A stretch of DNA of 64,000 nucleotides from Chryseobacterium sp. W4I1 (GCF_030816115.1 NZ_JAUSXQ010000001.1:4259001-4323000); one strand, 5' to 3'; shown: positions 1 to 8,113, counted from the first letter of the stretch. Numbers and translations: made by a program. The notes: generated by a model not told the origin, from the sequence alone.

Positions 1-1
1 T

Positions 2-88
2 ACACCTATGACTTATCAGTATGATGGTTACAATTATCCGGTGTCAGATAAGGATCAGACCCTTAAATATGTATACAGAACTTTATAG
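2..88 (+). CDS. C-terminal end of a lipoprotein-like hypothetical protein (partial)
   Basis: An open frame enters from the left edge and stops at TAG 86-88, giving 28 residues rich in Tyr and Asp. Its tail (YDGYNYP, then VYRTL) resembles in style the tail of the next gene (YNYDPQTYMTKGY, then NYIYKPF). I infer two tandem members of one Bacteroidota surface-lipoprotein family. Function is unknown and the start lies outside the window. Confidence 0.55.
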   Translation, partial: TPMTYQYDGYNYPVSDKDQTLKYVYRTL

Positions 89-152
89 TCTTATTTGATT
101 ATCAGTTTTACTGGAATATAAATAAAAACCTAACTTTTGTATAAAAAAAAGT

Positions 153-160
153 TATATTTG
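153..160 (+). promoter_or_regulatory. Bacteroidota -7 box TATATTTG
   Basis: TATATTTG matches the TAnnTTTG -7 consensus 26 bases before the ATG at 186. No TTG stands at the expected 17-19 base spacing, so only the -7 half is supported. It would start the lipoprotein mRNA about 8 bases downstream. Confidence 0.5.
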
Positions 161-185
161 TCAAAAAATAAACAATTACCTGGAA

Positions 186-1130
186 ATGAAACAGCTTTTC
201 TACTTTATTTTATTACTCGCAGGATTCTCATCAGTACACTCATGTAAAGATATGCTGGATGAAAATGGAGATCCGTTATTGGATCTGAACAATACGGGAG
301 GCTTAAACGGCCCAAGAGCATTATACAGAGAAATCACAGACAAAGATACATTAGCAGAATATCATTACAGTGGGCTTTTGGTAACGAAAGTAATCACAGA
401 TAGTGCTTCAATTACAGATATTGCCTATAGTGGTGACAAAATAAGCCAGATTACCTTTAATGGATTTTTAGATCTTGATGGTAATGGAAAGCTGGATAAA
501 GACAGTGTTTCTTATACCCAGTTATTTACCTATGGACCCAATGACAGACTGGATAAAGTTTCTGAAAGCCGTTCGGTCTTCAGAAGACCAGCACCGGTGC
601 CTCCGGCAACTACACCAGGACCGCAGACTCTTTTAGCAAAGACAAAATCTCTTTATGATTTAATATACAATGCTTCTACTGCAAAGATTGATACTATTAT
701 CATGAAAAACGGACCAGATGTTCCGGGACAGCCGTTAATGCCTATCAGTTATACTAAAACAGCATATTCTTACTTAGGTGATAATGTATCCAAAGTGGTA
801 AAACATTACGGACCTATGACAGGAACTATGAACGCACCTGTATTCGGAAGACCTACCAGCAAATATGCATTTGATTTCTATGATTATGATACCGTGATCA
901 GTCCATTTACATTGCTTCCATCAGCGTATAAGATTTCGAGATTGATGTCAACTGAATTTAAGGATCAGGAAAGTCATATTCTATCTCCAAACAATCCTAA
1001 GAAAATGTCGGTAACCGATCTTCTTCCTCCTATTCCTACTCCGATCATAAGAACTACAAATTACAACTATGATCCACAGACGTATATGACAAAAGGGTAT
1101 GGTGTAAACTACATTTATAAGCCTTTCTAA
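186..1130 (+). CDS. Lipoprotein of unknown function
   Basis: The 314-residue product begins with a lipoprotein signal: a hydrophobic stretch at residues 4-17 and a lipobox-like SVHSC ending at Cys20, so it should be lipid-anchored in the envelope. Residues 96-104 read DLDGNGKLD, an EF-hand/dockerin-like calcium loop pattern (DxDGNGxxD). The C-terminal half has repeated aromatic-rich strands (YSYLGDN, YDYDT, YNYDP), as in Bacteroidota beta-rich surface lipoproteins. The preceding fragment ends similarly. A -7 box lies just upstream and a strong terminator follows, so it is probably a single-gene transcript. I do not recognise a function. Confidence 0.85.
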   Translation: MKQLFYFILLLAGFSSVHSCKDMLDENGDPLLDLNNTGGLNGPRALYREITDKDTLAEYHYSGLLVTKVITDSASITDIAYSGDKISQITFNGFLDLDGNGKLDKDSVSYTQLFTYGPNDRLDKVSESRSVFRRPAPVPPATTPGPQTLLAKTKSLYDLIYNASTAKIDTIIMKNGPDVPGQPLMPISYTKTAYSYLGDNVSKVVKHYGPMTGTMNAPVFGRPTSKYAFDFYDYDTVISPFTLLPSAYKISRLMSTEFKDQESHILSPNNPKKMSVTDLLPPIPTPIIRTTNYNYDPQTYMTKGYGVNYIYKPF

Positions 1131-1153
1131 AAAATAATATTTAAAATATACAG

Positions 1154-1187
1154 GCCCGATCTTTCAAGATTGGGCTTTTTTATTTTT
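1154..1187 (+). terminator. Rho-independent terminator after the lipoprotein gene
   Basis: GCCCGATCTT (1154-1163) pairs with AAGATTGGGC (1166-1175), with one G.T wobble, and is followed by a T-rich run at 1176-1187. It ends the lipoprotein transcript just before the pth promoter. Confidence 0.85.
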
Positions 1188-1194
1188 TATCCCT

Positions 1195-1202
1195 TAATTT
1201 TG
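1195..1202 (+). promoter_or_regulatory. -7 box TAATTTTG before pth
   Basis: TAATTTTG fits TAnnTTTG and lies 14 bases before the pth ATG, implying a very short leader. No TTG is found at standard spacing, so the assignment rests on the -7 element and the terminator directly upstream. Confidence 0.5.
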
Positions 1203-1216
1203 CAAAAAATTTCTCA

Positions 1217-1780
1217 ATGAAATACTTAATAGTCGGCCTTGGAAATAAAGGTCCTGAATATGAAAATACCCGTCACAATATAGGATTCAAAGTTGCAGAA
1301 AAAATAGCAGAAACGCTTGAGGTTTCATTTAATACCACCAATTTTGGATGGATGGCAGAAGGGAAACATAAAGGAAGAAAAGTGTTCATTCTAAAACCGG
1401 ATACTTATATGAACCTCTCCGGAAATGCTGTGAAATTCTGGATGCAGAAAGAAAACATCCCTTTGGAGAATGTACTTATCGTGACAGATGATCTAGCGCT
1501 TCCGTTCGGAACTTTAAGAATGAAAATGAAAGGTTCTGACGCTGGCCACAACGGGTTAAAAAGTATCAATGAAAAGCTTCAGACCCAAAATTATGCAAGA
1601 CTGCGTTTCGGGATTTCTGCGGACTTTTCTGAAGGGCGTCAGGTAGACTATGTTTTAGGAACATGGAACGAAGAAGAATCCGGTAAGCTTGCCGAAAGAA
1701 TTGAAATGTTTTCTAAAGCCAGCTTATCCTTTGTTTTTGCAGGGATCAATAATACCATGTCAGCATTTAACGGGAAGTAA
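1217..1780 (+). CDS. pth: Peptidyl-tRNA hydrolase
   Basis: This cytoplasmic enzyme cleaves the ester of peptidyl-tRNAs that fall off ribosomes and recycles the tRNA. The 187-residue product has the normal bacterial Pth length. Visible family motifs are GLGNKGPEYENTRHNIG with Asn10 and catalytic His20, KPDTYMNLSG near residues 60-69, the DDLALPFG loop carrying the catalytic Asp, and GSDAGHNGLKS. The ATG at 1217 puts the first strand (KYLIVGLGN) at the usual distance. It is flanked by a terminator and -7 box upstream and by a hairpin downstream, so it seems to be transcribed alone. Confidence 0.97.
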   Translation: MKYLIVGLGNKGPEYENTRHNIGFKVAEKIAETLEVSFNTTNFGWMAEGKHKGRKVFILKPDTYMNLSGNAVKFWMQKENIPLENVLIVTDDLALPFGTLRMKMKGSDAGHNGLKSINEKLQTQNYARLRFGISADFSEGRQVDYVLGTWNEEESGKLAERIEMFSKASLSFVFAGINNTMSAFNGK

Positions 1781-1830
1781 AATCAGTAATAGAAGCGGTT
1801 CCCATCATCATAAACGGATAAATAAAAATA

Positions 1831-1857
1831 AAGACCATCGGATTTTCCGATGGTCTT
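1831..1857 (-). terminator. Terminator hairpin between convergent genes
   Basis: A perfect 12-bp stem, AAGACCATCGGA (1831-1842) with TCCGATGGTCTT (1846-1857), has a TTT loop. Read on the minus strand it runs into a T-rich tract (complement of 1819-1830), so it best terminates the carbonic anhydrase transcript. It may also help end pth transcripts arriving from the other side. Confidence 0.8.
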
Positions 1858-1908
1858 CTGTTATACTTTAAAAAATCAATTTCCAATCTAACTATTACAT
1901 GATTTTTG

Positions 1909-2544
1909 TTAAAGCCAGGTTACAACTCCTGTTTCAACGTCATAGTTGGCTCCAACTATTTTGATCTTACCTTCGTCTTCAAGCTTTTTAAGGGTAGAGC
2001 TTTGGCTACGGATATCTTCGATTGCGTTTTTTACGTTTTGCTGGTTCAGTCTTTCCAAAAGCGACCCGTTTTTTGATGAACGTTCTTCGCCTTCTTCAAT
2101 GATTTCATTGATAATTGGGTCAAAGTGATTAATCAGATGGTTTAGATTATCCATTCCCATTCCTTGAATCTGCGCTGCATCTAAGCCTCCTTTTAATGCA
2201 CCGCATTTGGTGTGTCCTAAAACGACTACAAGCTTGGAGCCGGCCACGTTACAGCCAAATTCCATTGACCCTAGGATATCCTGATTGATGAAATTACCGG
2301 CAATTCTGATACTGAAAACGTCTCCTAACCCCTGGTCAAAGATAAGTTCTGCAGAGGTACGGCTGTCTATACAGCTCAATACTACGGCAAAAGGCCACTG
2401 CCCTTCGCGGGTTGCATTTACTTGTTCTAAAAGATCTCTGTTTGCCTTTAGATTATTTACGAATCTTTGGTTTCCGTCTTTTAAAAAATCTAATGCTTTT
2501 TCAGGCGTAATTGTAGATTGAGTTTCGTATGTATGTGCTTTCAT
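1909..2544 (-). CDS. Beta-class carbonic anhydrase
   Basis: It interconverts CO2 and bicarbonate. The 211-residue protein shows the beta-class zinc site: Cys58 and Asp60-Arg62 in SCIDSRT, then His111 and Cys114 in GHTKCGA. No signal peptide is visible, so it is probably cytoplasmic. It lies 42 bases downstream of the SulP transporter gene in the same direction, with no promoter of its own seen, so the two are probably co-transcribed. This pairing suggests hydration and retention of inorganic carbon moved by SulP. The family is certain; the physiological role is inferred from context. Confidence 0.95.
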   Translation of the reverse strand: MKAHTYETQSTITPEKALDFLKDGNQRFVNNLKANRDLLEQVNATREGQWPFAVVLSCIDSRTSAELIFDQGLGDVFSIRIAGNFINQDILGSMEFGCNVAGSKLVVVLGHTKCGALKGGLDAAQIQGMGMDNLNHLINHFDPIINEIIEEGEERSSKNGSLLERLNQQNVKNAIEDIRSQSSTLKKLEDEGKIKIVGANYDVETGVVTWL

Positions 2545-2586
2545 ATGATATTTATTCTTTTTAAAATTAAAATTATTGTAATGAGC

Positions 2587-4179
2587 TTACATAGCTCTTC
2601 TGTGGGTGATGAGGATGTGAGAATCTTCATCTCTTTCGTAATCTTTGTATGAAGTTTTGAAACCTAAAAGTTCCACATTAATGTCTTCTTCTTTTGCCCT
2701 GATATTAGCAAAATCCTGGATCATTTCCAGTACGTCTGTAGCGATATATGACGTTCCTCTTGCATCAATGGTCACAGTAGAGTTGGGCTTAATGTTTTTT
2801 AGTGTCTTTTTGATGGCAGCCTTATTTAAGAAAGAAACTTCTTCAGCAAGCTTAATGTTGATACCATCTGCATCATCCAGCTTTTCTCTGCTCAGATAAT
2901 AAGCACGCTTCATATTTCCCTGAAGGATATAGAATACGGAAATAGCCAGACCAATACCAACCCCTTTCAGAAGGTCGGTCGCCACTACAGCCACTACGGT
3001 CGCTACGAATGGTATAAACTGGAATTTACCCAAATGCCAGAAATGTTTGAAGGTTACAGGCTTAGCCAGTTTATATCCAACCAGGATCAGTACAGCGGCA
3101 AGCGTTGCCAGCGGTATAAGGTTTAAGATAAAAGGAATGCTAAGTACACAGACCAATAGTAATATACCGTGGATCATTGCAGATGACTTTGAAGTAGCTC
3201 CTGCATTAGCATTGGCAGAGCTTCTTACCACTACGGAAGTCATTGGCAGACCTCCGATAAATGAACTGATCAGATTCCCGATTCCCTGCGCTTTAAGTTC
3301 AAGGTTCGTATCGGTAATTCTTCTCTGCTTATCTAATCTGTCTGAAGCTTCAATACAAAGCAGTGTTTCAATAGAAGCTACAATGGCAATGGTTGCCCCT
3401 ACTATCCATACCTTAGGATTGGTGAATCCATTAAAATCAGGCATCGTAACAAGATTTTTGAAATCATCCAATGATTTTGGAACGGGTAGTGAAACCAGGT
3501 GTTGCGTACCAATCGCCAATGAGCTTCCGGACAGTTTGAATAATTCGTTAAGAAGTATTCCTGCCACTACTGCTACCAATGCTCCGGGAAGCATTTTCAT
3601 TCTTTTTAAAGCAGGAATTTTATCCCAGAGAATAAGAATGCCTACAGAAACCAGCGTTACTAAAATGGCACCGGTATGTACGGCTCCGAATAATTCTGTG
3701 AAATATCCGAAGTTAAGTCCATTGTCAAAAATAGATTCGTGCCCTTCATAATCATTATCGAATCCCATGGCATGAGGGATTTGTTTTAAAATAATAATGA
3801 TACCGATGGCAGCAAGCATTCCCTCGATGACATTGTTCGGAAAATAATTGGATATACTTCCTGCTTTGATAAATCCTAAAACTAACTGGATAAAACCGGC
3901 AATAATTCCGGCACAAAGGAAAAGCTCGAAAGCCCCCAGGTCTGTAATAGCCGTTAAAACAATGGCTGTAAGCCCGGCTGCCGGACCTGATACTGATATG
4001 TTTGAGTTACTTAGAAATCCTACTACTAATCCTCCTACTATACCGGAGATTATTCCTGACAAAGGCGGTGCCCCTGATGCTAAAGCGATTCCGAGACATA
4101 ATGGAAGCGCTACTAAGAATACAACGAGTCCTGAAGGGAAATTCTCCTTGATTCCTCCTATAAATGATGTTTTTTTCAT
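2587..4179 (-). CDS. SulP-family anion transporter with C-terminal STAS-like region
   Basis: The 530-residue inner-membrane protein has many hydrophobic segments (residues about 15-420) and the SulP opening FPSGLVVFLVALPLCLGIALASG. The segment from about residue 440 (after REKLDDADGINIKL) resembles a STAS domain (TVTIDARGTSYIATDVL). SulP proteins move sulfate, bicarbonate or other anions. Lying between two carbonic anhydrases, this one is most likely a bicarbonate (BicA-like) transporter, though sulfate cannot be excluded from sequence. An imperfect inverted repeat lies 26-48 bases upstream of the start. Confidence 0.93.
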   Translation of the reverse strand: MKKTSFIGGIKENFPSGLVVFLVALPLCLGIALASGAPPLSGIISGIVGGLVVGFLSNSNISVSGPAAGLTAIVLTAITDLGAFELFLCAGIIAGFIQLVLGFIKAGSISNYFPNNVIEGMLAAIGIIIILKQIPHAMGFDNDYEGHESIFDNGLNFGYFTELFGAVHTGAILVTLVSVGILILWDKIPALKRMKMLPGALVAVVAGILLNELFKLSGSSLAIGTQHLVSLPVPKSLDDFKNLVTMPDFNGFTNPKVWIVGATIAIVASIETLLCIEASDRLDKQRRITDTNLELKAQGIGNLISSFIGGLPMTSVVVRSSANANAGATSKSSAMIHGILLLVCVLSIPFILNLIPLATLAAVLILVGYKLAKPVTFKHFWHLGKFQFIPFVATVVAVVATDLLKGVGIGLAISVFYILQGNMKRAYYLSREKLDDADGINIKLAEEVSFLNKAAIKKTLKNIKPNSTVTIDARGTSYIATDVLEMIQDFANIRAKEEDINVELLGFKTSYKDYERDEDSHILITHRRAM

Positions 4180-4204
4180 GATGTTTTTGAAAAATACTAT
4201 AACC

Positions 4205-4227
4205 GATTGATCTATACGTAGATAATC
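4205..4227. repeat. Imperfect inverted repeat upstream of sulP gene
   Basis: GATTGATCTA and TAGATAATC face each other around TACG with one unpaired base. The element lies 26-48 bases before the SulP start, where a regulator could act. No terminator tract follows. An operator role is only a guess. Confidence 0.3.
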
Positions 4228-4320
4228 AACTATAAAAGATTGGAAATTTAATTTTAAAGCACACGTACCCGATATCCAATTTGATATGAATACGATTAAA
4301 AAATCTGGCTGTACTTAAAG

Positions 4321-4620
4321 TTAAGCTTCCGGAGGCGGAGAAAATATGGTGAGTAAAGGAGACAGATGAAAGGAATCATCTATCAGTATAAAAGAAACAC
4401 CCTGAAGATCAGGTTCTGAAAATTTAACGTAATCGAATACGTCCAAAGTTTTCGGAAGTGTTTTTTCGTAAACAATAAAAGAGGATGGGTGAGAATGCGG
4501 TTCTTCTTCATTGATTATTACATTAGTCCTTGCGATATCCCAATTGGCAATTGCAGCAATGCCTGGCAGTGCTGTGAAATTGAGAAAGAAGGTTAATACA
4601 ATAATACTCCAGAATTTCAT
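4321..4620 (-). CDS. Small secreted hypothetical protein
   Basis: The 99-residue product starts with a Sec-type signal (MKFWSIIVLTFFLNFTALPGIAA), so the remaining ~75 residues should be periplasmic or outside. The mature part has an acidic/histidine patch (EEEPHSHPSSF) that could bind a metal, and ends PPPEA. It lies 22 bases downstream of one carbonic anhydrase and 141 bases upstream of sulP, all on the minus strand, so it travels with the inorganic-carbon module. No known domain is recognised. Confidence 0.7.
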   Translation of the reverse strand: MKFWSIIVLTFFLNFTALPGIAAIANWDIARTNVIINEEEPHSHPSSFIVYEKTLPKTLDVFDYVKFSEPDLQGVSFILIDDSFHLSPLLTIFSPPPEA

Positions 4621-4642
4621 CTTACATTCATTTTTAGAAAAA

Positions 4643-5311
4643 CTACGTCGTTTTTCTGCTCATTACCCAATCAGAACTTGTAAGGTTGTAGATTTTTTGG
4701 ATGTCTTTTAGGATTTTCTCGAAATCGATCTCCAAATCAATAATCTTACCTGTTCTAAGGTCAAATACCCAGCCGTGTACAATAGGAAACTCTTCCAAAA
4801 TATATCTTTCCTGTACACAGGCCATTTTGATCACGTTGATGCACTGCTCCTGAACATTAAGTTCTACAAGCTTGTCATAGCGCTTTCCTTCATCTTCAAT
4901 AGAATCTAACTCGGCCTGGTGCAATCTGTAAACATCACGGATGTTTCTCAGCCACGGATTCAACAGTCCCAGGTCCTGAGGAGTCATCGCTGCTTTTACA
5001 CCTCCGCAGTTATAATGCCCGCAAACAATAATATGTTTTACTTTAAGATGTTCAACTGCATATTGAATAACTGCCGTTGAACTCATGTCTAAAGTGTTGA
5101 CTACATTAGCGATGTTTCTGTGAACAAAAACCTCTCCAGGTTTTGCCCCCATCAGTTCTTCTGCTGTAGCTCTACTGTCTGAGCATCCGATATATAGATA
5201 ATCAGGATGCTGAGTTTTAGCAAGCTCGCTGAAGAAATCTGGATCTTGCGAAATTTTAGATTCTACCCATTTTCTGTTGTTTTCGAAAATAACTTCGTAC
5301 GATTGTGACAT
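4643..5311 (-). CDS. Beta-class carbonic anhydrase (Can/CynT type)
   Basis: This second carbonic anhydrase of the module has 222 residues. Zinc ligands and the active-site dyad are visible as Cys43, Asp45 and Arg47 (GCSDSRA), and His99 and Cys102 (GHYNCGG). HRNIANV and GWVFDLRTG are typical of the plant/E. coli Can subgroup, unlike the other copy, so the two genes are not a recent duplication. A full-consensus promoter lies 83 bases upstream. The gene heads the minus-strand series carbonic anhydrase, small secreted protein, SulP, carbonic anhydrase. Confidence 0.96.
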   Translation of the reverse strand: MSQSYEVIFENNRKWVESKISQDPDFFSELAKTQHPDYLYIGCSDSRATAEELMGAKPGEVFVHRNIANVVNTLDMSSTAVIQYAVEHLKVKHIIVCGHYNCGGVKAAMTPQDLGLLNPWLRNIRDVYRLHQAELDSIEDEGKRYDKLVELNVQEQCINVIKMACVQERYILEEFPIVHGWVFDLRTGKIIDLEIDFEKILKDIQKIYNLTSSDWVMSRKTT

Positions 5312-5393
5312 AATTTAAAATTAAAAAGGTTTTTATAATTATTTATTTCGTTTAAATTATTTTCAAATTCAATAGATTAAATCAATAACTATG

Positions 5394-5422
5394 CAAAAAT
5401 ATAATTTTTGCGGAAAATGCAA
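5394..5422 (-). promoter_or_regulatory. Consensus Bacteroidota promoter of the carbonic anhydrase module
   Basis: On the minus strand it reads TTG (5422-5420), 18 bases, then TATTTTTG (5401-5394), matching the sigma-ABfr type consensus. The -7 box is part of a perfect inverted repeat (GCAAAAAT, ATA, ATTTTTGC at 5393-5411), so a bound regulator could cover it. Confidence 0.75.
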
Positions 5423-5603
5423 TCACTTTTAACAATATTTAATATTAAAATATGCTTAAAATCATGTTTAAAGTCAATGATAGCTATTGTTTCTGGATGA
5501 ATCTGATCAAAATGTTTACAATTCAAACTTAAAAATTCAATATAAAATTACAAACTATAAATGATAAAATGAGAACGGAAGATTAAAATATTCTTAATTC
5601 TAC

Positions 5604-5632
5604 AAAAAAACCACCTCAAAACTGAGACGGTT
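5604..5632 (-). terminator. Terminator behind the T9SS sorting-domain relic
   Basis: Read on the minus strand, AACCGTCTCA (5632-5623) pairs with TGAGGTGGTT (5618-5609) with two central mismatches, followed by a run of seven T. It begins at the stop codon of the relic and also lies downstream of the acyltransferase gene at 5769. Confidence 0.75.
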
Positions 5633-5754
5633 CAAATTTTACAAGGATATTTATTCTTAATAATCTTAACTATTGTATCAGAGTTGTTTATTCTTACTAA
5701 ATAGACACCGGATATTAAAGATGAAAGATCAGTTAGCATAATATAGATATAAGT
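5632..5754 (-). pseudogene. Relic of a type IX secretion C-terminal sorting domain
   Basis: Between an in-frame TAG (5755-5757) and TGA (5632-5634) the minus strand encodes about 40 residues containing LTDLSSLISGVYLVRI and TIVKIIKNK. This is the pattern of the type A T9SS C-terminal domain: D-S-L, then GVYLV, then a V-K-I-I-K tail. No upstream gene body is left, because the acyltransferase at 5769 abuts it. The terminator right after the stop is retained. I read it as the surviving tail of a secreted-protein gene removed when the polysaccharide locus was inserted or rearranged. Confidence 0.6.
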
Positions 5755-5768
5755 CTATGAGTTGTCTT

Positions 5769-6320
5769 TTATACTTTGTTATTAATATAAGCTTCTGTAG
5801 CACTTTCTGTTGAGTAAATTGTTCCGGGATTTCCTACAACAACAGAATTGGAGGGAACATCAAAATTCACATAAGAATTTGGAGCAATTAAAACATTGTT
5901 GCCAACAGTAATTCCGCCTACGATGACAGCGTTGGCTCCAATCCAGACTTCATCACCGATGATAGGAAACCCCTGAAGCTTACCACGGTTTTGCTGCCCG
6001 ATGGTTACTCCCTGGGCCATATTACAGTTTTTCCCGATTTTAGCTTTAGGATTAATAACCAGGCTTCCCCAGTGTCCCAAATAAAAACCTTCCCCAATTT
6101 CAGTCTCGGGATAGATCTGATAGCCATACTTGATCTGGTAATGTCTGAGAACAATCCTCCAGAATATGCTTACAAGCGGCGTTTTCAGATGCTGCTGAGC
6201 TTTTCTGAAAACATAAATAAAATGCAGATTAGGATTGATACACTTTTTCCAGATCCCAAATGTGGAAAGCCATTTTCCGCTTTCTCTATAAAAATCTTTT
6301 TGTATAACTGTATAACCCAT
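5769..6320 (-). CDS. Serine acetyltransferase-like hexapeptide acyltransferase
   Basis: The 183-residue protein has a short helical N-terminus followed by hexapeptide repeats from about residue 72 (IYPETEIGEGFYLGHWG, INPKAKIGKNCNMAQGVTIG, IGDEVWIGANAVIVGGITVG), forming a left-handed beta helix. His83 in LGHWG matches the catalytic His position of the CysE group. In polysaccharide loci such proteins O-acetylate sugars from acetyl-CoA in the cytoplasm. It starts 12 bases after the stop of the GT4 gene at 6333 and is probably its co-transcribed partner. Free serine acetylation is less likely because the CysE N-terminal helical domain is missing. Confidence 0.85.
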   Translation of the reverse strand: MGYTVIQKDFYRESGKWLSTFGIWKKCINPNLHFIYVFRKAQQHLKTPLVSIFWRIVLRHYQIKYGYQIYPETEIGEGFYLGHWGSLVINPKAKIGKNCNMAQGVTIGQQNRGKLQGFPIIGDEVWIGANAVIVGGITVGNNVLIAPNSYVNFDVPSNSVVVGNPGTIYSTESATEAYINNKV

Positions 6321-6332
6321 TTTAAAATTTAT

Positions 6333-7484
6333 TTATAATCCATCAATGATTTCCTGAAGCTGTGCTACGGATTTCTCAAGTACAAAAGGCAGATCTGCTG
6401 ATGCGATCTCTTTCTCATAATGTCCTGCAAGTTCTTTATTTGTAAGAAACTTCTTCATTCCTTCATAGATTCCGTCCTCCGAATTAGGTGTAATAAATCC
6501 TAATTTTCCTTCCTGGAGAAGATCTTTTATTCCTGAAACATCTGTAGATACAACAGGTTTATTCAAAATCAATGCTTCTGCAATAATGGTAGGAAAACCT
6601 TCATGCCTGGAAGACATTACATAAAAATCAGCCTTTTTCAGATAAGGATACGGGTTGCTCCTGAAGCCCAGCATTTTTACCGTTTCCTGAAGTCCCAGCT
6701 GATTAAGTTTTGAGTGGATATTTTCAAAATCAAAACCATCACCAATGATGATGATCTGATGTTTTAATCCTTCATCCATCAGTTTCTTATGAACATCCAT
6801 CAGCCTGTCGTAGCCTTTCTGCGGATATACCGTTCCAATGGTAATAAAGGTAGGAAGGTCCTGGGTAAAAGGATAATCGTTAATGACTGTATTTGCCTTT
6901 TTTAAAGTGTCCTCTTTGTCGATAGGGTTGAAAATTTTAACAACGGCTTGTTTCTCCCTGTCATTTTGAGCAAGCTTTTGCATTTCCTCCTTCAGCTTAT
7001 TGGAAATTACCAGTATTCTGTCGAACCTGAAAAGTTGCCTGATGACATCCGGAGTATATTCTTTAAGATTAAAAATGTCATTTTGGATCCATATTATTTT
7101 TTTTGAATTCTTTTGCGGGCTGGAAAGCAGTTCCCGGTACATCCCGTGGATAGCTCCTATTTCAACGTCGTATTTTTTATCTTTTAAAATGAATTTATAG
7201 AGAAGAAATGGAAACCAGAGAAACATCTTTTGGTACAGCACCCTGAATGCCTTTACAGGAATTTCATGAGGCCTGTTTGTGGTGATCATCTCACCTTTCA
7301 GCAAATAATGAAGATTCACCCATGACGGCACCTCTTTAATGTACATTCCGGTATACAGGTTAATCAGTAAATCAACTTCATATTTATCTTCAGGAAGGTT
7401 TTTGAGAAAGTTGATCAGAACTTTTTCTGCACCTCCGTGACGGAGGGAACCAATTCTTATGAGGATTTTTTTCTTTTGGGGCAT
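6333..7484 (-). CDS. GT4-family glycosyltransferase
   Basis: The 383-residue GT-B protein opens with KILIRIGSLRHGGAEKVLINFL, the usual N-terminal strand and glycine-rich loop. It carries the second-domain nucleotide-sugar motif E-x7-E in RHEGFPTIIAEAL, preceded by GTVYPQKGYDRL. It should transfer a sugar from a nucleotide donor with retention of configuration, at the cytoplasmic face of the inner membrane. It sits between two hexapeptide acyltransferase genes on the minus strand and shares its layout with the GT4 at 10134. Confidence 0.92.
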   Translation of the reverse strand: MPQKKKILIRIGSLRHGGAEKVLINFLKNLPEDKYEVDLLINLYTGMYIKEVPSWVNLHYLLKGEMITTNRPHEIPVKAFRVLYQKMFLWFPFLLYKFILKDKKYDVEIGAIHGMYRELLSSPQKNSKKIIWIQNDIFNLKEYTPDVIRQLFRFDRILVISNKLKEEMQKLAQNDREKQAVVKIFNPIDKEDTLKKANTVINDYPFTQDLPTFITIGTVYPQKGYDRLMDVHKKLMDEGLKHQIIIIGDGFDFENIHSKLNQLGLQETVKMLGFRSNPYPYLKKADFYVMSSRHEGFPTIIAEALILNKPVVSTDVSGIKDLLQEGKLGFITPNSEDGIYEGMKKFLTNKELAGHYEKEIASADLPFVLEKSVAQLQEIIDGL

Positions 7485-7525
7485 AGAATGTTAGTTAGTA
7501 ACGCTAATAAATTTTTCAGCTTGTG

Positions 7526-8095
7526 TTATCTTATTCTTCTGGCTTTTTTGAATTTATAAGGGAGGTTGGCCTTAATATATTCATCCAGTTTTTTTCTGTC
7601 TTTTTCCAGTTCCCGGGGATAGTCCGGGCTGCTTTTTAAAACAATGTCTCCATAATCTTCTATCGTGCAGAGAAACTGTGCGGGATTCCCTATGAATACT
7701 GTATTGTCCGGCATAGATTGTGACAAAACGGAATTCGCACCCAGAATACAGTTGTTTCCGATCTGTACTTCATGAGTGATCACACAGTTGATTCCGATGG
7801 TAGAATTGTTCCCGATCTTTATTCTTCCAAAAATCCTTGCATTTTCATAGCCCGGAAGCTTTCTCAGAAGGGTAGTGGTGCCGCCGTGGTTCACAAATCT
7901 TACTCCTGCGGCAATATTGACATCGTCACCTATTTCTATCAGGTAAGGTTCCGTTCCAAAATAGATTTTATCCGGCATATTGAAGTTTTTCCCAACCTTC
8001 ATGCCCCGGTTTTTTGCAGCCTCAAGGCTAGCCCTGTTAAGAAAAGCATGATAAAGGGAATGTAATTTCAAAACGATTCTGTATATAAAAATCAT
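7526..8095 (-). CDS. Hexapeptide-repeat acyltransferase (maltose/WbbJ O-acetyltransferase type)
   Basis: The 189-residue product shows left-handed beta-helix repeats from residue 34 to about 145 (VGKNFNMPDKIYFG, IGDDVNIAAGVRFVNHGG, IGNNSTIGINCVITHEVQIGNNCILGANSVL). His70 in VNHGG fits the catalytic histidine of sugar O-acetyltransferases. The C-terminal tail is basic (YKFKKARRIR). It starts only 44 bases from the divergent KAS III-like gene. Its likely role is acetylation of a sugar in the surface glycan; acceptor unknown. Confidence 0.87.
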   Translation of the reverse strand: MIFIYRIVLKLHSLYHAFLNRASLEAAKNRGMKVGKNFNMPDKIYFGTEPYLIEIGDDVNIAAGVRFVNHGGTTTLLRKLPGYENARIFGRIKIGNNSTIGINCVITHEVQIGNNCILGANSVLSQSMPDNTVFIGNPAQFLCTIEDYGDIVLKSSPDYPRELEKDRKKLDEYIKANLPYKFKKARRIR

Positions 8096-8113
8096 TGTTG
8101 TAAATTTGTTTTT

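Noticed and set aside
3047..3751. 234-codon open frame on the plus strand opposite the SulP gene
   Set aside because: It is antisense to a clear SulP coding sequence, has no family resemblance and no promoter; its openness follows from the SulP codon usage.
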